DNA of 20,334 bases, taken from NCBI GenBank assembly GCA_937923265.1, contig CALAJY010000009.1:1-20334 (forward strand), written 5' to 3'. Shown here piece after piece: positions 1-7,674 of this stretch. Position numbers and translations under genes: made by a program. The DNA comes from an uncultured Tissierellia bacterium (GTDB lineage: Bacteria; Bacillota; Clostridia; Tissierellales; Peptoniphilaceae). The notes under the pieces are model-generated. The model did not search any database. It saw nothing but the letters and a program-made list of their open reading frames with translations, and was not told the origin of the DNA. Every line of letters starts with the position of its first letter. Within the stretch, counting starts at the first letter, position 1.

Positions 1-379
1 CATGCAGTTGTTTCAATGACACTTTCGACATCACTTCTGCCATTTCCTCCAAGGTGCCCGTGCCACCGGGGAAAGCAATAAAGGCTTCGCCCAAAGCAAT
101 CATTTTGTTTTTACGCTCCGACATATCCTTGGTCACGATGAGCTTAGTTAATCCGTCATGCTGTAATTCATTTTCAATAAAAAACTGAGGCTCCACACCG
201 ATCACTTCGCCGCCAGCTTTCAAAACACTGTCCGCAAGGATCCCCATCAGACCCGATTTGGAGCCGCCATAGATCAGTGCATGTCCGCTATTTCCAATCC
301 ATGCGCCTAATTCCTCAACAGCTTTTCGTAAACATGGGTGATTTCCTTCGTTTGCGCCAAGATATACGGTAATATTCAT
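1..379 (-). CDS. LOG family protein (TIGR00730-like), partial at window edge
   Basis: The gene starts at 379 and runs off the left edge, so about 126 residues are visible. The product begins MNITVYLGANEGNHPCL and carries the Rossmann-like segment IYGGSKSGLMG near residue 38 and the family signature FPGGTGTLEEM near residue 107, with an upstream DMSERKNKM segment. The LOG family includes cytokinin riboside 5'-monophosphate phosphoribohydrolases, which hydrolyse nucleoside monophosphates to a base and ribose 5-phosphate; the PGGxGTxxE motif binds the phosphate. The start has AGGAGAAAATTTC just upstream, a good ribosome binding site. It lies downstream of the broken fragments at 408-737 and was probably placed next to them by rearrangement. 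Older databases often call such proteins lysine decarboxylases, which is not supported. The family call is firm; the exact nucleotide substrate is not known. Confidence 0.88.
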   Translation of the reverse strand, partial: MNITVYLGANEGNHPCLRKAVEELGAWIGNSGHALIYGGSKSGLMGILADSVLKAGGEVIGVEPQFFIENELQHDGLTKLIVTKDMSERKNKMIALGEAFIAFPGGTGTLEEMAEVMSKVSLKQLH

Positions 380-407
380 GAAATTTTCTCCTAAAAATTG
401 CGAGATG

Positions 408-584
408 CTATTTTGTTCTGAAATAATGGGGGCTTTTCCCTCTTCCCTCTCTTTTCAGTTCACCGGAAGCCACCAGCTTTCGAAGAGCTCCTTCGATGGA
501 TCTGGCGCGGAGCGAGGGATAAAGTTCTCTTATATCCTGTTTAGTAAAACTGCCTAATTGAAGAGATTGGCGTGATAGGACGAC
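408..584 (-). pseudogene. C-terminal winged-helix fragment (Fic-family-like tail)
   Basis: The minus strand keeps an open frame of 58 codons ending in TAG at 408. It contains SFTKQDIRELYPSLRARSIE and then a basic LKREGRGKSPHYFRTK end. This is a winged-helix pattern (helix, recognition helix, basic wing) like the one found at the C-terminus of some Fic/DOC-family proteins. There is no start codon of its own and the upstream codon is the stop of the RelB-like fragment at 585-587, in the same frame. I read it as the remnant of a larger gene whose front has been lost. The winged-helix reading is reasonable; the Fic assignment is from memory of family tails and is weak. Confidence 0.45.
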
Positions 585-737
585 TTAAGCATTGAGCGCC
601 TTGTTTCGTGCATTCGAAAAAGAATCGTAGCGCTTGTAGTTTTCAGGATTCGCTTTCACATCGTAGTACTCTTCAAGCGCCGCAACGGTTTCATCGTTCG
701 GTGCATAGCGCTTAATGGCGAACGGAATCGCCTTCAT
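585..737 (-). pseudogene. RelB/DinJ-type antitoxin, C-terminal fragment
   Basis: Fifty codons from ATG 737 to TAA 585 read MKAIPFAIKRYAPNDETVAA and go on to LEEYYDVKANPENYKRYDSF. RelB/DinJ antitoxins end with a proline-rich linker followed by (P)N.ETLAAxEE and a Y.SF..A motif; the intact antitoxin at 11143 shows the same order (FNTETLAAMEEGRR...PSYSSMEDLKKAL). The ribbon-helix-helix DNA-binding half that should precede IPFAIKRY is missing, and an in-frame TAA sits two codons upstream of the ATG. No toxin gene follows; the next codons belong to an unrelated winged-helix fragment. It is therefore probably a dead antitoxin tail. The 51-codon frame could be translated but would lack DNA binding. 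Confidence 0.6.
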
Positions 738-807
738 TTTTTATTGATTGCGTTCCATTCAAGTCTCAACATCGGATCAAACCTTCTCGCTTGAATTTCG
801 GTGAATC

Positions 808-1665
808 CTATTCACTGCGTCCACAAAAACATAACGTTTGAATAAAATCGTCCTCGTATTCCTTTAAGAAAGTTCTAAATTCCGATGGGAGAATATGTAA
901 AGCCTTATTTGCCATCTCTTTCATTGCTTCCGAAAGACCATTTTGTTTTATATAGAAGGGCCAAGCCACGGAACCTGTAATGGCGCCAAGAGTATCCGCA
1001 TCTCCTCCTAAGGAAATCGCATTGCGAACAGCATCTTCAAAGTCTAAGGAATCAAAGAATGCAGCGAATGCCTGCGGAACCGTCCCCTGGCAGGATGGGT
1101 CAAAGGAGTAATGAGGACGAATCTCTTCAACGGTCAACCGCTCCGGATAAAAATATTGATAGATGTAATGGCGAATCTCTTCTTTCGATTTGCCTTGTTT
1201 CGCCAGAAAAATAGCGGCCGATATGGCTTGCGCACCCTTGATGCCTTCCGGATGGTTATGACTGACAATGGCACTTTGCTCCGCAAAAAACAGCGCCTCT
1301 TCCAATGATTTCGCCAATTCACCACAGGCGGAAATTCGCATGGCTGCGCCATTTCCCCAGCTATTATAAGGCTCAGGATTCTTCGTCACTAACCACTGTG
1401 AAAAGGCACTTCCATAAGCCCCCGCAGGATTGGGATAGGCGCGGCCAATAGACTGCATGGTCCGAATAAATTGATCTTGCAAAAAGGCTGCGTCATTTTC
1501 CTTCTTATCCGCAAAGGCTTGTTTCAAGGCTAGCCCCACCGCAAGGGTCATCAAAGAATCATCCGTGTAATCCGATCCCTCTGAAAAAAGAAGGAAATTC
1601 TTGCATTTGATGGGCTGAAATTCAAACTTCGATCCCACAATATCTCCTAGGATTGCTCCAATCAT
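808..1665 (-). CDS. ADP-ribosylglycohydrolase family protein
   Basis: The 285-residue product belongs to the ADP-ribosylglycohydrolase (DraG/ARH) family, which removes ADP-ribose from proteins or small molecules using two magnesium ions. Visible motifs are MIGAILGDIVGSKFE at the N-terminus, YTDDSLMTLAVG near residue 33 (metal-binding TDD), SHNHPEGIKGAQ in the middle and SLGGDADTLGAITG in the C-terminal third (the second metal-binding GGDADT motif). Length fits the family. I chose ATG 1665 because it begins at the conserved MIGAI and is preceded by GAGAGGAAAAG; a start at 1692 would add nine unconserved residues. A deleted, broken copy of the same gene lies at 10202-10399, so this locus was duplicated around the ABC transporter cluster. 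The family call is firm; the substrate is unknown. Confidence 0.92.
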   Translation of the reverse strand: MIGAILGDIVGSKFEFQPIKCKNFLLFSEGSDYTDDSLMTLAVGLALKQAFADKKENDAAFLQDQFIRTMQSIGRAYPNPAGAYGSAFSQWLVTKNPEPYNSWGNGAAMRISACGELAKSLEEALFFAEQSAIVSHNHPEGIKGAQAISAAIFLAKQGKSKEEIRHYIYQYFYPERLTVEEIRPHYSFDPSCQGTVPQAFAAFFDSLDFEDAVRNAISLGGDADTLGAITGSVAWPFYIKQNGLSEAMKEMANKALHILPSEFRTFLKEYEDDFIQTLCFCGRSE

Positions 1666-1766
1666 CTTCTCTTTTCCTCTCTGCATTTTCAATCACGAAT
1701 TCTCTTCCTTTGGAAAATTCCGATCCATCCAATTAGAGAACAAAACATCCATTCCACACACACCCG

Positions 1767-1878
1767 GACAAAAGTGCTACTGTCTCCACATGTGTCAAGA
1801 CTACCCTGATGATAACCCTACATCAGGAAGAAAGTCTGCACGCTCGTTGCAGGATGGAAGCCGGCAAAGGGAATGTCG
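1767..1878 (-). repeat. att-like repeat A (rum/rlmD 3'-end-like core plus element flank)
   Basis: The minus strand reads THVETVALLSG across 1767-1793 (core CATGTGGAGACAGT), the most divergent of five such cores in the window. The roughly 85 bases to its right (1794-1878) closely match the flanks of copies B (13721-13808) and C (18241-18334), sharing CTACCCTGATGATAACCCTA and GGAATGTCGT. HxExV is the conserved end of RumA/RlmD-type rRNA uracil methyltransferases, and rum genes are a known integration hotspot for mobile elements in Gram-positive bacteria. The repeat stops sharply at 1878, where IS30 sequence begins. Confidence 0.6.
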
Positions 1879-2058
1879 TATAATGGTTTGATCCGCAGAT
1901 TCATCCCCAAGGGAAAACAAATTGACAGCTGCTCCGACGAACAGATTGCTCAGATTGAGATTTGGTGCAATGGCCTTCCACGGAAGTCGCTCGGCTACCG
2001 CATCCCAGATACACTCTTTGAGGACGAACTTGACAGAATTTACTCCTGTGTTGCCTGA
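1879..2058 (+). pseudogene. IS30-family transposase, C-terminal fragment
   Basis: The plus strand encodes about 59 residues, YNGLIRRFIPKGKQIDS followed by QIEIWCNGLPRKSLGYRIPD and ELDRIY, ending in TGA at 2056-2058. NGLIRRFIPKG and LPRK.LGY are the characteristic last part of the DDE domain and C-terminus of IS30-family transposases. The rest of the transposase (helix-turn-helix and the first two catalytic acids) is absent: the sequence to the left is att-like repeat A. No terminal inverted repeat pair is evident. It is a dead remnant that marks an earlier insertion and later deletion. Confidence 0.85.
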
Positions 2059-2125
2059 TGAACGATTCAACGGTCAATGTGCAACTTGTTATTGCAATTT
2101 ACGTAATTTAAAAATCACGATAGAA

Positions 2126-2157
2126 AAGCGACTAAGTTTTTTAATTCTTAGTCGCTT
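2126..2157 (-). terminator. Probable terminator of the ABC transporter operon
   Basis: Perfect 11-base arms AAGCGACTAAG (2126-2136) and CTTAGTCGCTT (2147-2157) enclose a ten-base AT loop. Reading the minus strand, the stem is followed by TTTTCTATCG and further T-rich sequence. It lies about 75 bases past the last ABC transporter stop codon, the right place for an intrinsic terminator. The remaining sequence between 2059 and 2231 shows nothing else recognisable except a small TGCTT-TG-AAGCA hairpin followed by T's on the plus strand near 2211. Confidence 0.6.
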
Positions 2158-2231
2158 CAAAAATTGTCTATATGCGCTTTACAAAGCTATTTAATTCTTA
2201 AATATTGGTTGCTTTGAAGCATTTTGTTTTT

Positions 2232-3968
2232 TTACAATCTCCAGCTTGCAGCTCGCTCTCTTGCCTTGATAAATGCCGAATAAATCCCTGCTCTATTTAT
2301 CAAATCGTTATGTTTGCCTTCTTGAACCAATTTACCGTCATCAATCACCAGTATCTGATCGGCTTTTTTCACAGTTGAAAGTCTGTGAGCTATCGAAACT
2401 ACCGTGTGTCCTTTGGACAATTCCTCAATCGCGGCCAAAATCTCATATTCATTTTCAGGATCAACGGAGCTGGTCGCTTCATCCAAAAGAATAATCGGTG
2501 CATTTTTAAGTAATGCTCTAGCAATAGAAATTCGTTGTTTTTCACCACCGGAAAGAGAACTGCCACCCTCACCTACCATGGTGTTATAGCCATCAGGAAG
2601 TTCCATAATAAAATTATGGCAACGAGCCTTTTTAGCGGCTTCCACTACTTCTTCATGACTTGCCTTAGGATTTGCAAAGCGAATATTATTCTCTATAGTA
2701 TCTTGAAAAAGATAAACATTTTGGAAAACAAGTGAAAGATTTTTCAGTAAACTTTCTACTTTATAATCTCGTATATTCCTATTTCCTAATCTTATTTCAC
2801 CACTGCCAACATCATAAAAACGAGAGATCAAATTGATTATTGTTGTTTTCCCGGAGCCTGACGGTCCTACGATAGCTGTCTTTGACCCTTGTGGAATAGT
2901 AAATGAAAGGTCTTTTAAGACAGAATTACCTTTGTCATAACTAAAGCTCACCTTATCAAAGACGATATCCTGATTTTCCATAACTTCTAAAGTGCCGTCA
3001 CTTATTTCAGGAATATCTAAAACCTCATCCAAATATTGCATATTGGCAGGATTTTTAACCATGAGGACGGCTGCATTTTCAAGTTGTTTTAAACCGCCGA
3101 AAATCATAAAGCCGGCAGCCGAAACGGTAAGTGCATGTGGTAATAAAACTTCCCCTTTCGTATAAAGATAACAAGAAAATAATGTAACAAGAAGACTCGA
3201 AAGACTAATAACAGTAGAAAAAATTCTCGTACAAATAACAAAGACTATTTCAAAATGTACTTGAGAAAGTCTGAGCTCCTCAGAAGCATTATTCAATTTA
3301 GAATGAATTTCTTCAACAACACCTTCCTCTGTAAACGGAAAACTGCGAAGCACAGGAATCCCGCTAATGCTGTCAACTAACGCATCACCGAGCTTTGTAA
3401 TCGCTGCATGTTCACGTGCAATCTCTTTTTTTGCCAGACTAATCATAAGAGACACGCATAGCCAAATAAGAATTAAACAAATTAAAGTTAAAAATCCAAT
3501 TTTAGTATTTACACCGAACATCCCAACCAACAGGAAAAAGGATATTGAAATGCCTGAAACAGCAAAGTCGATACTCATTGCAGAGTAATTTTCAAGACTC
3601 TTCATAACATTGGTAAATGCCGCCATAATTCTTGATAGGCTTTGTTCTGCAAAATATCCCATAGGCGCCTTTTTAAGTTTTTCGCCAACTTCCAGTCTGT
3701 AGTCCTTGAAAATGCCAAAGAAAACACCGTCACTAAGACCGCTTTTCGCCCAGCCTGTCAAAAAATTAAAAAGAAAGGAAGCAAAAAGCACTCCAAAAAT
3801 CGTCCAAATATGGTCTCCGGTAGTTTCATTCATCCAACCGAATGCAAGAAAGAGAGCGAAAAATGCAAACAGCATGGAAGCATTTTGTAGAAAAATAAGA
3901 AACATTCCCGCCTTAAGACGATTTTTATACTGTCCTGCCAGTTTGAATGATAATTTTATAAACTCCAT
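2232..3968 (-). CDS. ABC exporter half-transporter (fourth gene, B' partner)
   Basis: The 578-residue protein has the type I exporter layout: about six membrane helices in residues 1-310 and an ATPase domain from about 335. Motifs are complete: Walker A GPSGSGKTT at 368-376, Q-loop Q416, signature LSGGEKQR at 472-479, Walker B IILLDE at 492-497 with catalytic Glu497, D-loop SSVD, and H-loop His528. It should act as one half of an ATP-driven membrane exporter, most likely with the preceding gene product. Its start lies three bases after the stop of that gene, with GGGGAGG inside the upstream gene's end as ribosome binding site. Its ATPase (ISRFYDV after Walker A) resembles that of the second gene of the cluster (LSRLYDV), so it is the B-type member of a duplicated pair. 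The gene is clearly more AT-rich than the first pair. Substrate unknown. Confidence 0.93.
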   Translation of the reverse strand: MEFIKLSFKLAGQYKNRLKAGMFLIFLQNASMLFAFFALFLAFGWMNETTGDHIWTIFGVLFASFLFNFLTGWAKSGLSDGVFFGIFKDYRLEVGEKLKKAPMGYFAEQSLSRIMAAFTNVMKSLENYSAMSIDFAVSGISISFFLLVGMFGVNTKIGFLTLICLILIWLCVSLMISLAKKEIAREHAAITKLGDALVDSISGIPVLRSFPFTEEGVVEEIHSKLNNASEELRLSQVHFEIVFVICTRIFSTVISLSSLLVTLFSCYLYTKGEVLLPHALTVSAAGFMIFGGLKQLENAAVLMVKNPANMQYLDEVLDIPEISDGTLEVMENQDIVFDKVSFSYDKGNSVLKDLSFTIPQGSKTAIVGPSGSGKTTIINLISRFYDVGSGEIRLGNRNIRDYKVESLLKNLSLVFQNVYLFQDTIENNIRFANPKASHEEVVEAAKKARCHNFIMELPDGYNTMVGEGGSSLSGGEKQRISIARALLKNAPIILLDEATSSVDPENEYEILAAIEELSKGHTVVSIAHRLSTVKKADQILVIDDGKLVQEGKHNDLINRAGIYSAFIKARERAASWRL

Positions 3969-3971
3969 GTC

Positions 3972-5882
3972 TTACGCCTCCCCTAAATATTGTTTCCAAA
4001 GGCTTGCATAAAGCGGCTCCTTCATCAGTTCTTCATGTTTCCCCTTGGCGATAATTTTACCTTTATCAATGAGAATGATTTGATGTGCCTGCTTGATGGT
4101 ATTTAACCTATGAGCAACCATCACAAGATTTTTCCCCTTTACGAGATTCGATATTGCTTCTTGGATGAGAGCTTCGTTTTCAGGATCGGCATAAGCTGTT
4201 GCCTCATCCAAAATAATGGTTGATGCAGGTTTCAAAATTGCTCTGGCAAGAGTTATTCTCTGTCTTTCACCGCCCGACATGGCTCCTCCTGCTTCTCCCG
4301 CTTTGGTATCATATCCATTAGGAAGTGCCATAATAAAGTCATGGCAATGAGCCGCTTTTGCCGCCGCAATAATTTCATCTTCGGTTGCATTAGGCTTGCC
4401 AAGACGAATATTATCTCTAATACTTACGTCAAAAAGAAAGTTATCTTGTGAGACAAAAGAGATCTCTTCCGCAAGCTGCTTAAAGGAAATATTCTTTGTA
4501 TCAACATTACCAATGGAAATTTTACCCGATGACTGATCCCAAAAGCCTGCTAAAAGCTTTGCAATGGTAGATTTTCCGCCACCTGAAGGTCCGACAAGCG
4601 CAGTCACTTCTCCGGGGCTTGTTTCAAAAGAAATATTATGCAATACCTCAGTTCCGTCATGATAAGAAAAACTTACATTATCAAATTTTATCCCCTTGCC
4701 CCTATCTATAGTAACTTTATTTTCCGCATCAGGACGTTTTTGGACAGGCATATCAAGCAATTCTTGTATGGATGTCCAAGTATTAGAAGCCATCTGAAAA
4801 AGTTCAAAACTCGTAATGATTGCAAAAGCCTGTGGAAGAATAGCAAACGGCAGAATAAGTGATAAAAGCAATGTTTCAATCCCTATTTGCCCGTTCCCAT
4901 ATAAATAAAAAGCTAAAGGCAAGCTCACTATCTGTGGTGTCATCATTGCAGCCGTCATCAGTGCTTTGCCAAACCAACTTTGCTTCCACCATTTCATCGT
5001 TGAAAAATGGTAGAATTTTACCGCATCCGCAAATTTACCATACGAAGCTTTGTCTTGTGCAAATGCTTTGATTACAGGAATTCCACGAACATATTCCGCA
5101 CTTCTGTCGGCAACATTGGCATAACTTGATAACCACACCGCCATTCTACTACGGTATTTATACATCATTGTAATCATTCCGACAAAAATAATTGGTAGTG
5201 GCACAAATATTGATAATCCTATGCGCCAATCTAGATAAAACAAAATCACTGTGCAGAGTATCGGATGCAAAAGCCTGCTCGGTAGCTCCGGCATAATATG
5301 GGCTACCCAGTCTTCCATATCTGCTACTCGATCCATGATAATTACCTTAATTTTACCTACAGGATTATCAACCAAATACCCCATTGGAATTACCTTTAAT
5401 TTTTCAAACAAAGTCTGCCTCAGTTTTGCAAGTATGGAAAAAGAGGTTTTATGTGAAATAGTTGTGCTAAATCCTGTAAATATAAAGTACAGGAGCAGTG
5501 ATCCTATTGCAAAAAAAGCATATTTCAATAGTGTTTGAAAGCCGACCGGGTTACCCCCTGCATTTTTTATAAGCCATCCTGCTGCATAAGCACTAAAGAA
5601 ATAAGTAGAAAAACTAAAAAGCTCTCCAATGCACGCAAAAATAACAGAAAGTCGCATCCTACCCTTATACTCAGGCGCTACACTCATAAGCGCTTTATTT
5701 AAACCACCCATACTGATTTTAGGCTTTTTTTCGCTTTGCTCTACATCCCTTTCGATTCGCTGCATAATCTCATCGGGAACATCCAAGTTTAGACTCTCTA
5801 CCTCTCTTATTAAATTTTCATTTTGCTTGCGTTTCTTGCTGTCCGAAGCAGAGCAACTCAACTCATCATTTTTTTTCTTCAT
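3972..5882 (-). CDS. ABC exporter half-transporter with N-terminal charged extension (third gene, A' partner)
   Basis: The 636-residue protein has about 55 extra charged residues at the N-terminus (MKKKNDELSCSASDSKKRKQ onwards, lysine and glutamate rich) before a standard six-helix exporter domain (about 75-365) and ATPase domain. Motifs: Walker A GPSGGGKST at 431-439, Q479, signature MSGGERQR at 535-542 (Met in place of the usual Leu), Walker B TIILDE at 555-560, H-loop His591. The AKLLAGFWD segment after Walker A matches AKLIAGFYP in the first gene, marking it as the A-type partner of a second pair. The start has GGAG nine bases upstream. A 67-base gap separates it from the previous gene and holds a copy of the shared 16-bp inverted repeat, so it may have its own regulated promoter. 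AT-rich compared with the first pair. Substrate unknown. Confidence 0.93.
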   Translation of the reverse strand: MKKKNDELSCSASDSKKRKQNENLIREVESLNLDVPDEIMQRIERDVEQSEKKPKISMGGLNKALMSVAPEYKGRMRLSVIFACIGELFSFSTYFFSAYAAGWLIKNAGGNPVGFQTLLKYAFFAIGSLLLYFIFTGFSTTISHKTSFSILAKLRQTLFEKLKVIPMGYLVDNPVGKIKVIIMDRVADMEDWVAHIMPELPSRLLHPILCTVILFYLDWRIGLSIFVPLPIIFVGMITMMYKYRSRMAVWLSSYANVADRSAEYVRGIPVIKAFAQDKASYGKFADAVKFYHFSTMKWWKQSWFGKALMTAAMMTPQIVSLPLAFYLYGNGQIGIETLLLSLILPFAILPQAFAIITSFELFQMASNTWTSIQELLDMPVQKRPDAENKVTIDRGKGIKFDNVSFSYHDGTEVLHNISFETSPGEVTALVGPSGGGKSTIAKLLAGFWDQSSGKISIGNVDTKNISFKQLAEEISFVSQDNFLFDVSIRDNIRLGKPNATEDEIIAAAKAAHCHDFIMALPNGYDTKAGEAGGAMSGGERQRITLARAILKPASTIILDEATAYADPENEALIQEAISNLVKGKNLVMVAHRLNTIKQAHQIILIDKGKIIAKGKHEELMKEPLYASLWKQYLGEA

Positions 5883-5900
5883 TCACTCATCTCCATTTCA

Positions 5901-5916
5901 GTTAGCTTGTACTAAC
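5901..5916. promoter_or_regulatory. Putative TetR operator O3, upstream of second ABC pair
   Basis: GTTAGCTTGTACTAAC has five-base perfect arms, six if the flanking A/T pair is counted (AGTTAG-N6-CTAACT on the minus strand). It lies 19 bases upstream of the third ABC gene's start. The minus-strand sequence next to it, AAACTAATAGTTAG (5912-5925), matches 13 of 14 positions at the tetR promoter (10135-10148). This suggests a copied promoter/operator unit, although no good -35 box is visible here. Confidence 0.6.
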
Positions 5917-5949
5917 TATTAGTTTAAAAAAATTACCTTTTATTCCTTT

Positions 5950-7674
5950 CTAATAAACATACGCTTCCGTCAAACTCGACTTCTCCACCAAGTTCCGATA
6001 AAGCTTGGAGCGGGTCATCAGTTCCTCATGACGACCTATTCCATTCACCCGGCCGTCTTCAAAGACGACAATTTGATTCACATTTTCAATCGACTTCATC
6101 CGATGGGAGATGATGATCACAGTCTTGTTTTTCATCAATGTATTCAAACTCTTTTGAATGGCCATCTCATTTTCCACATCTAGGGAAGCGGAAATTTCGT
6201 CCAGGAGGAGGATGGGTGCATCCTTCAAGAAGGCTCGGGCGATGGATAGTCTTTGCCTTTCACCGCCTGAAAGCTTGCTGCCGTTCTCACCGATCAGGGT
6301 TTGGTAGCCCTCGGGAAGTTTTACGATAAAGTCGTCGCAGTGGGCCTTCCTGGCCGCTTCCATGACTTCTTCATCACTGGCGTCTTTGCGGCCAATGCGG
6401 ATATTTTCCATGACCGTTCCATTAAAGAGGGTCACATCCTGAAAAACCATGGAAATCTGCCGATAAAGGCAGTCCGGAGCGATGTCTTTTAGGGAATGAC
6501 CGCCAATGGTAATTTCTCCCCGGTCAACATCGTAGAGGCGTGAGAGGAGACGAATCATGGTGGTTTTGCCCGACCCGGAAGGTCCCACCAAGGCCGTTAC
6601 TTCCCCCTGCTTGGCCGAGAAATTTACTCCATTCAAAACCGGATTTTTTCCATAAGCAAAGGAGAGGTCCTTCACTTCGATATCAAAGTTTTTCAGTTCC
6701 ACTTCCCGTCCCTTTTGAACCGGTGTGTTTTTGAGTTCCTTGATACGATCTACCCGGACATCGATATCAAAGAGTTCAGCGATGTTCATGCCGACGCCCT
6801 CCATGGCGGAGGTCAGGCGGGTGGCGGCAATCATATAGCCAATGGCATAGAGGGCCGTCATCTGGCCCTTGAGCATAAAATAGGCCACCGTCAGGATCGT
6901 GCTGGCTAGAGCTAATTTGACAACGGTCATGGCCGACATGACCGGGATGCCCTGGCCCACTTCGGCTTGCATGTGCATTTTTTCGGCCGCCCGTATCGCC
7001 TGGTGAATTTCCCGTCTTTTCTCGCCCACCAAATTGTAGGAGCGAATTTCTTGCTGCATTTCGATGGCATCTTGGATAATTTCCACATTTTTTCGGCTTT
7101 GGTCAAAGAACTTTTTCACAAAGCTTTTTTGATAGCGTTTGGAAAGCAAGATGATGGTAAGGCCAACTGCCGTGGGGATAAGAATGGCCAGGCCAATCCA
7201 AAAATGGCTGATTAAAATCATGATGAGCATGATGACTAAAAAGATCCCCGCTCCGATGGCCTGGGGTACCGCATGGGAAAAAGCATGCTCCATATCCAAG
7301 ACATCCTGCATCATGGTCTGGGCCAGATCAGACAAATCATGTTTGGCAAAATAGCCCAAGGGGAGTTCTTTCATAGTGTCGGCAATGGCAATACGCATGT
7401 CCCGGGATTCCGCGTAGGTCGTGTTGTAGGTAGCCCGATACTCAAAATCCAAGGTCAAATACATGAGAACCACGATGACGGCCATGGCCAAGAGATAAAA
7501 GGCCGGATGGCTTAGCTTTCCATCCGCCAAAAGGTCCTTAGCAAAGGCAAAAAAGGTCATCATAGCCGCCATGTAGGTAATGTTTACACAAAAGGAAGCG
7601 ATCGATGCTCGCATCATGCCCCTCGCTCCTTTTTCCGTAAGGGCAAAAGTTTCTTGTAATTTTCGTTTCATCAT
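5950..7674 (-). CDS. ABC exporter half-transporter (second gene, B partner)
   Basis: The 574-residue protein shows six predicted membrane helices (about 22-330) and a complete ATPase domain: Walker A GPSGSGKTT at 364-372, Q412, signature LSGGERQR at 468-475, Walker B ILLLDE at 488-493, H-loop His524 (ISHRM). It overlaps the preceding gene by ATGA, a four-base overlap that implies translational coupling and a heterodimer with that product. GGAGG ten bases upstream of the ATG lies inside the upstream gene. Together they are expected to export a substrate that TetR may sense. The base composition is mixed, unlike the AT-rich second pair. Multidrug, peptide or siderophore-type exporters are all possible; nothing here decides the substrate. 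Confidence 0.94.
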   Translation of the reverse strand: MMKRKLQETFALTEKGARGMMRASIASFCVNITYMAAMMTFFAFAKDLLADGKLSHPAFYLLAMAVIVVLMYLTLDFEYRATYNTTYAESRDMRIAIADTMKELPLGYFAKHDLSDLAQTMMQDVLDMEHAFSHAVPQAIGAGIFLVIMLIMILISHFWIGLAILIPTAVGLTIILLSKRYQKSFVKKFFDQSRKNVEIIQDAIEMQQEIRSYNLVGEKRREIHQAIRAAEKMHMQAEVGQGIPVMSAMTVVKLALASTILTVAYFMLKGQMTALYAIGYMIAATRLTSAMEGVGMNIAELFDIDVRVDRIKELKNTPVQKGREVELKNFDIEVKDLSFAYGKNPVLNGVNFSAKQGEVTALVGPSGSGKTTMIRLLSRLYDVDRGEITIGGHSLKDIAPDCLYRQISMVFQDVTLFNGTVMENIRIGRKDASDEEVMEAARKAHCDDFIVKLPEGYQTLIGENGSKLSGGERQRLSIARAFLKDAPILLLDEISASLDVENEMAIQKSLNTLMKNKTVIIISHRMKSIENVNQIVVFEDGRVNGIGRHEELMTRSKLYRNLVEKSSLTEAYVY

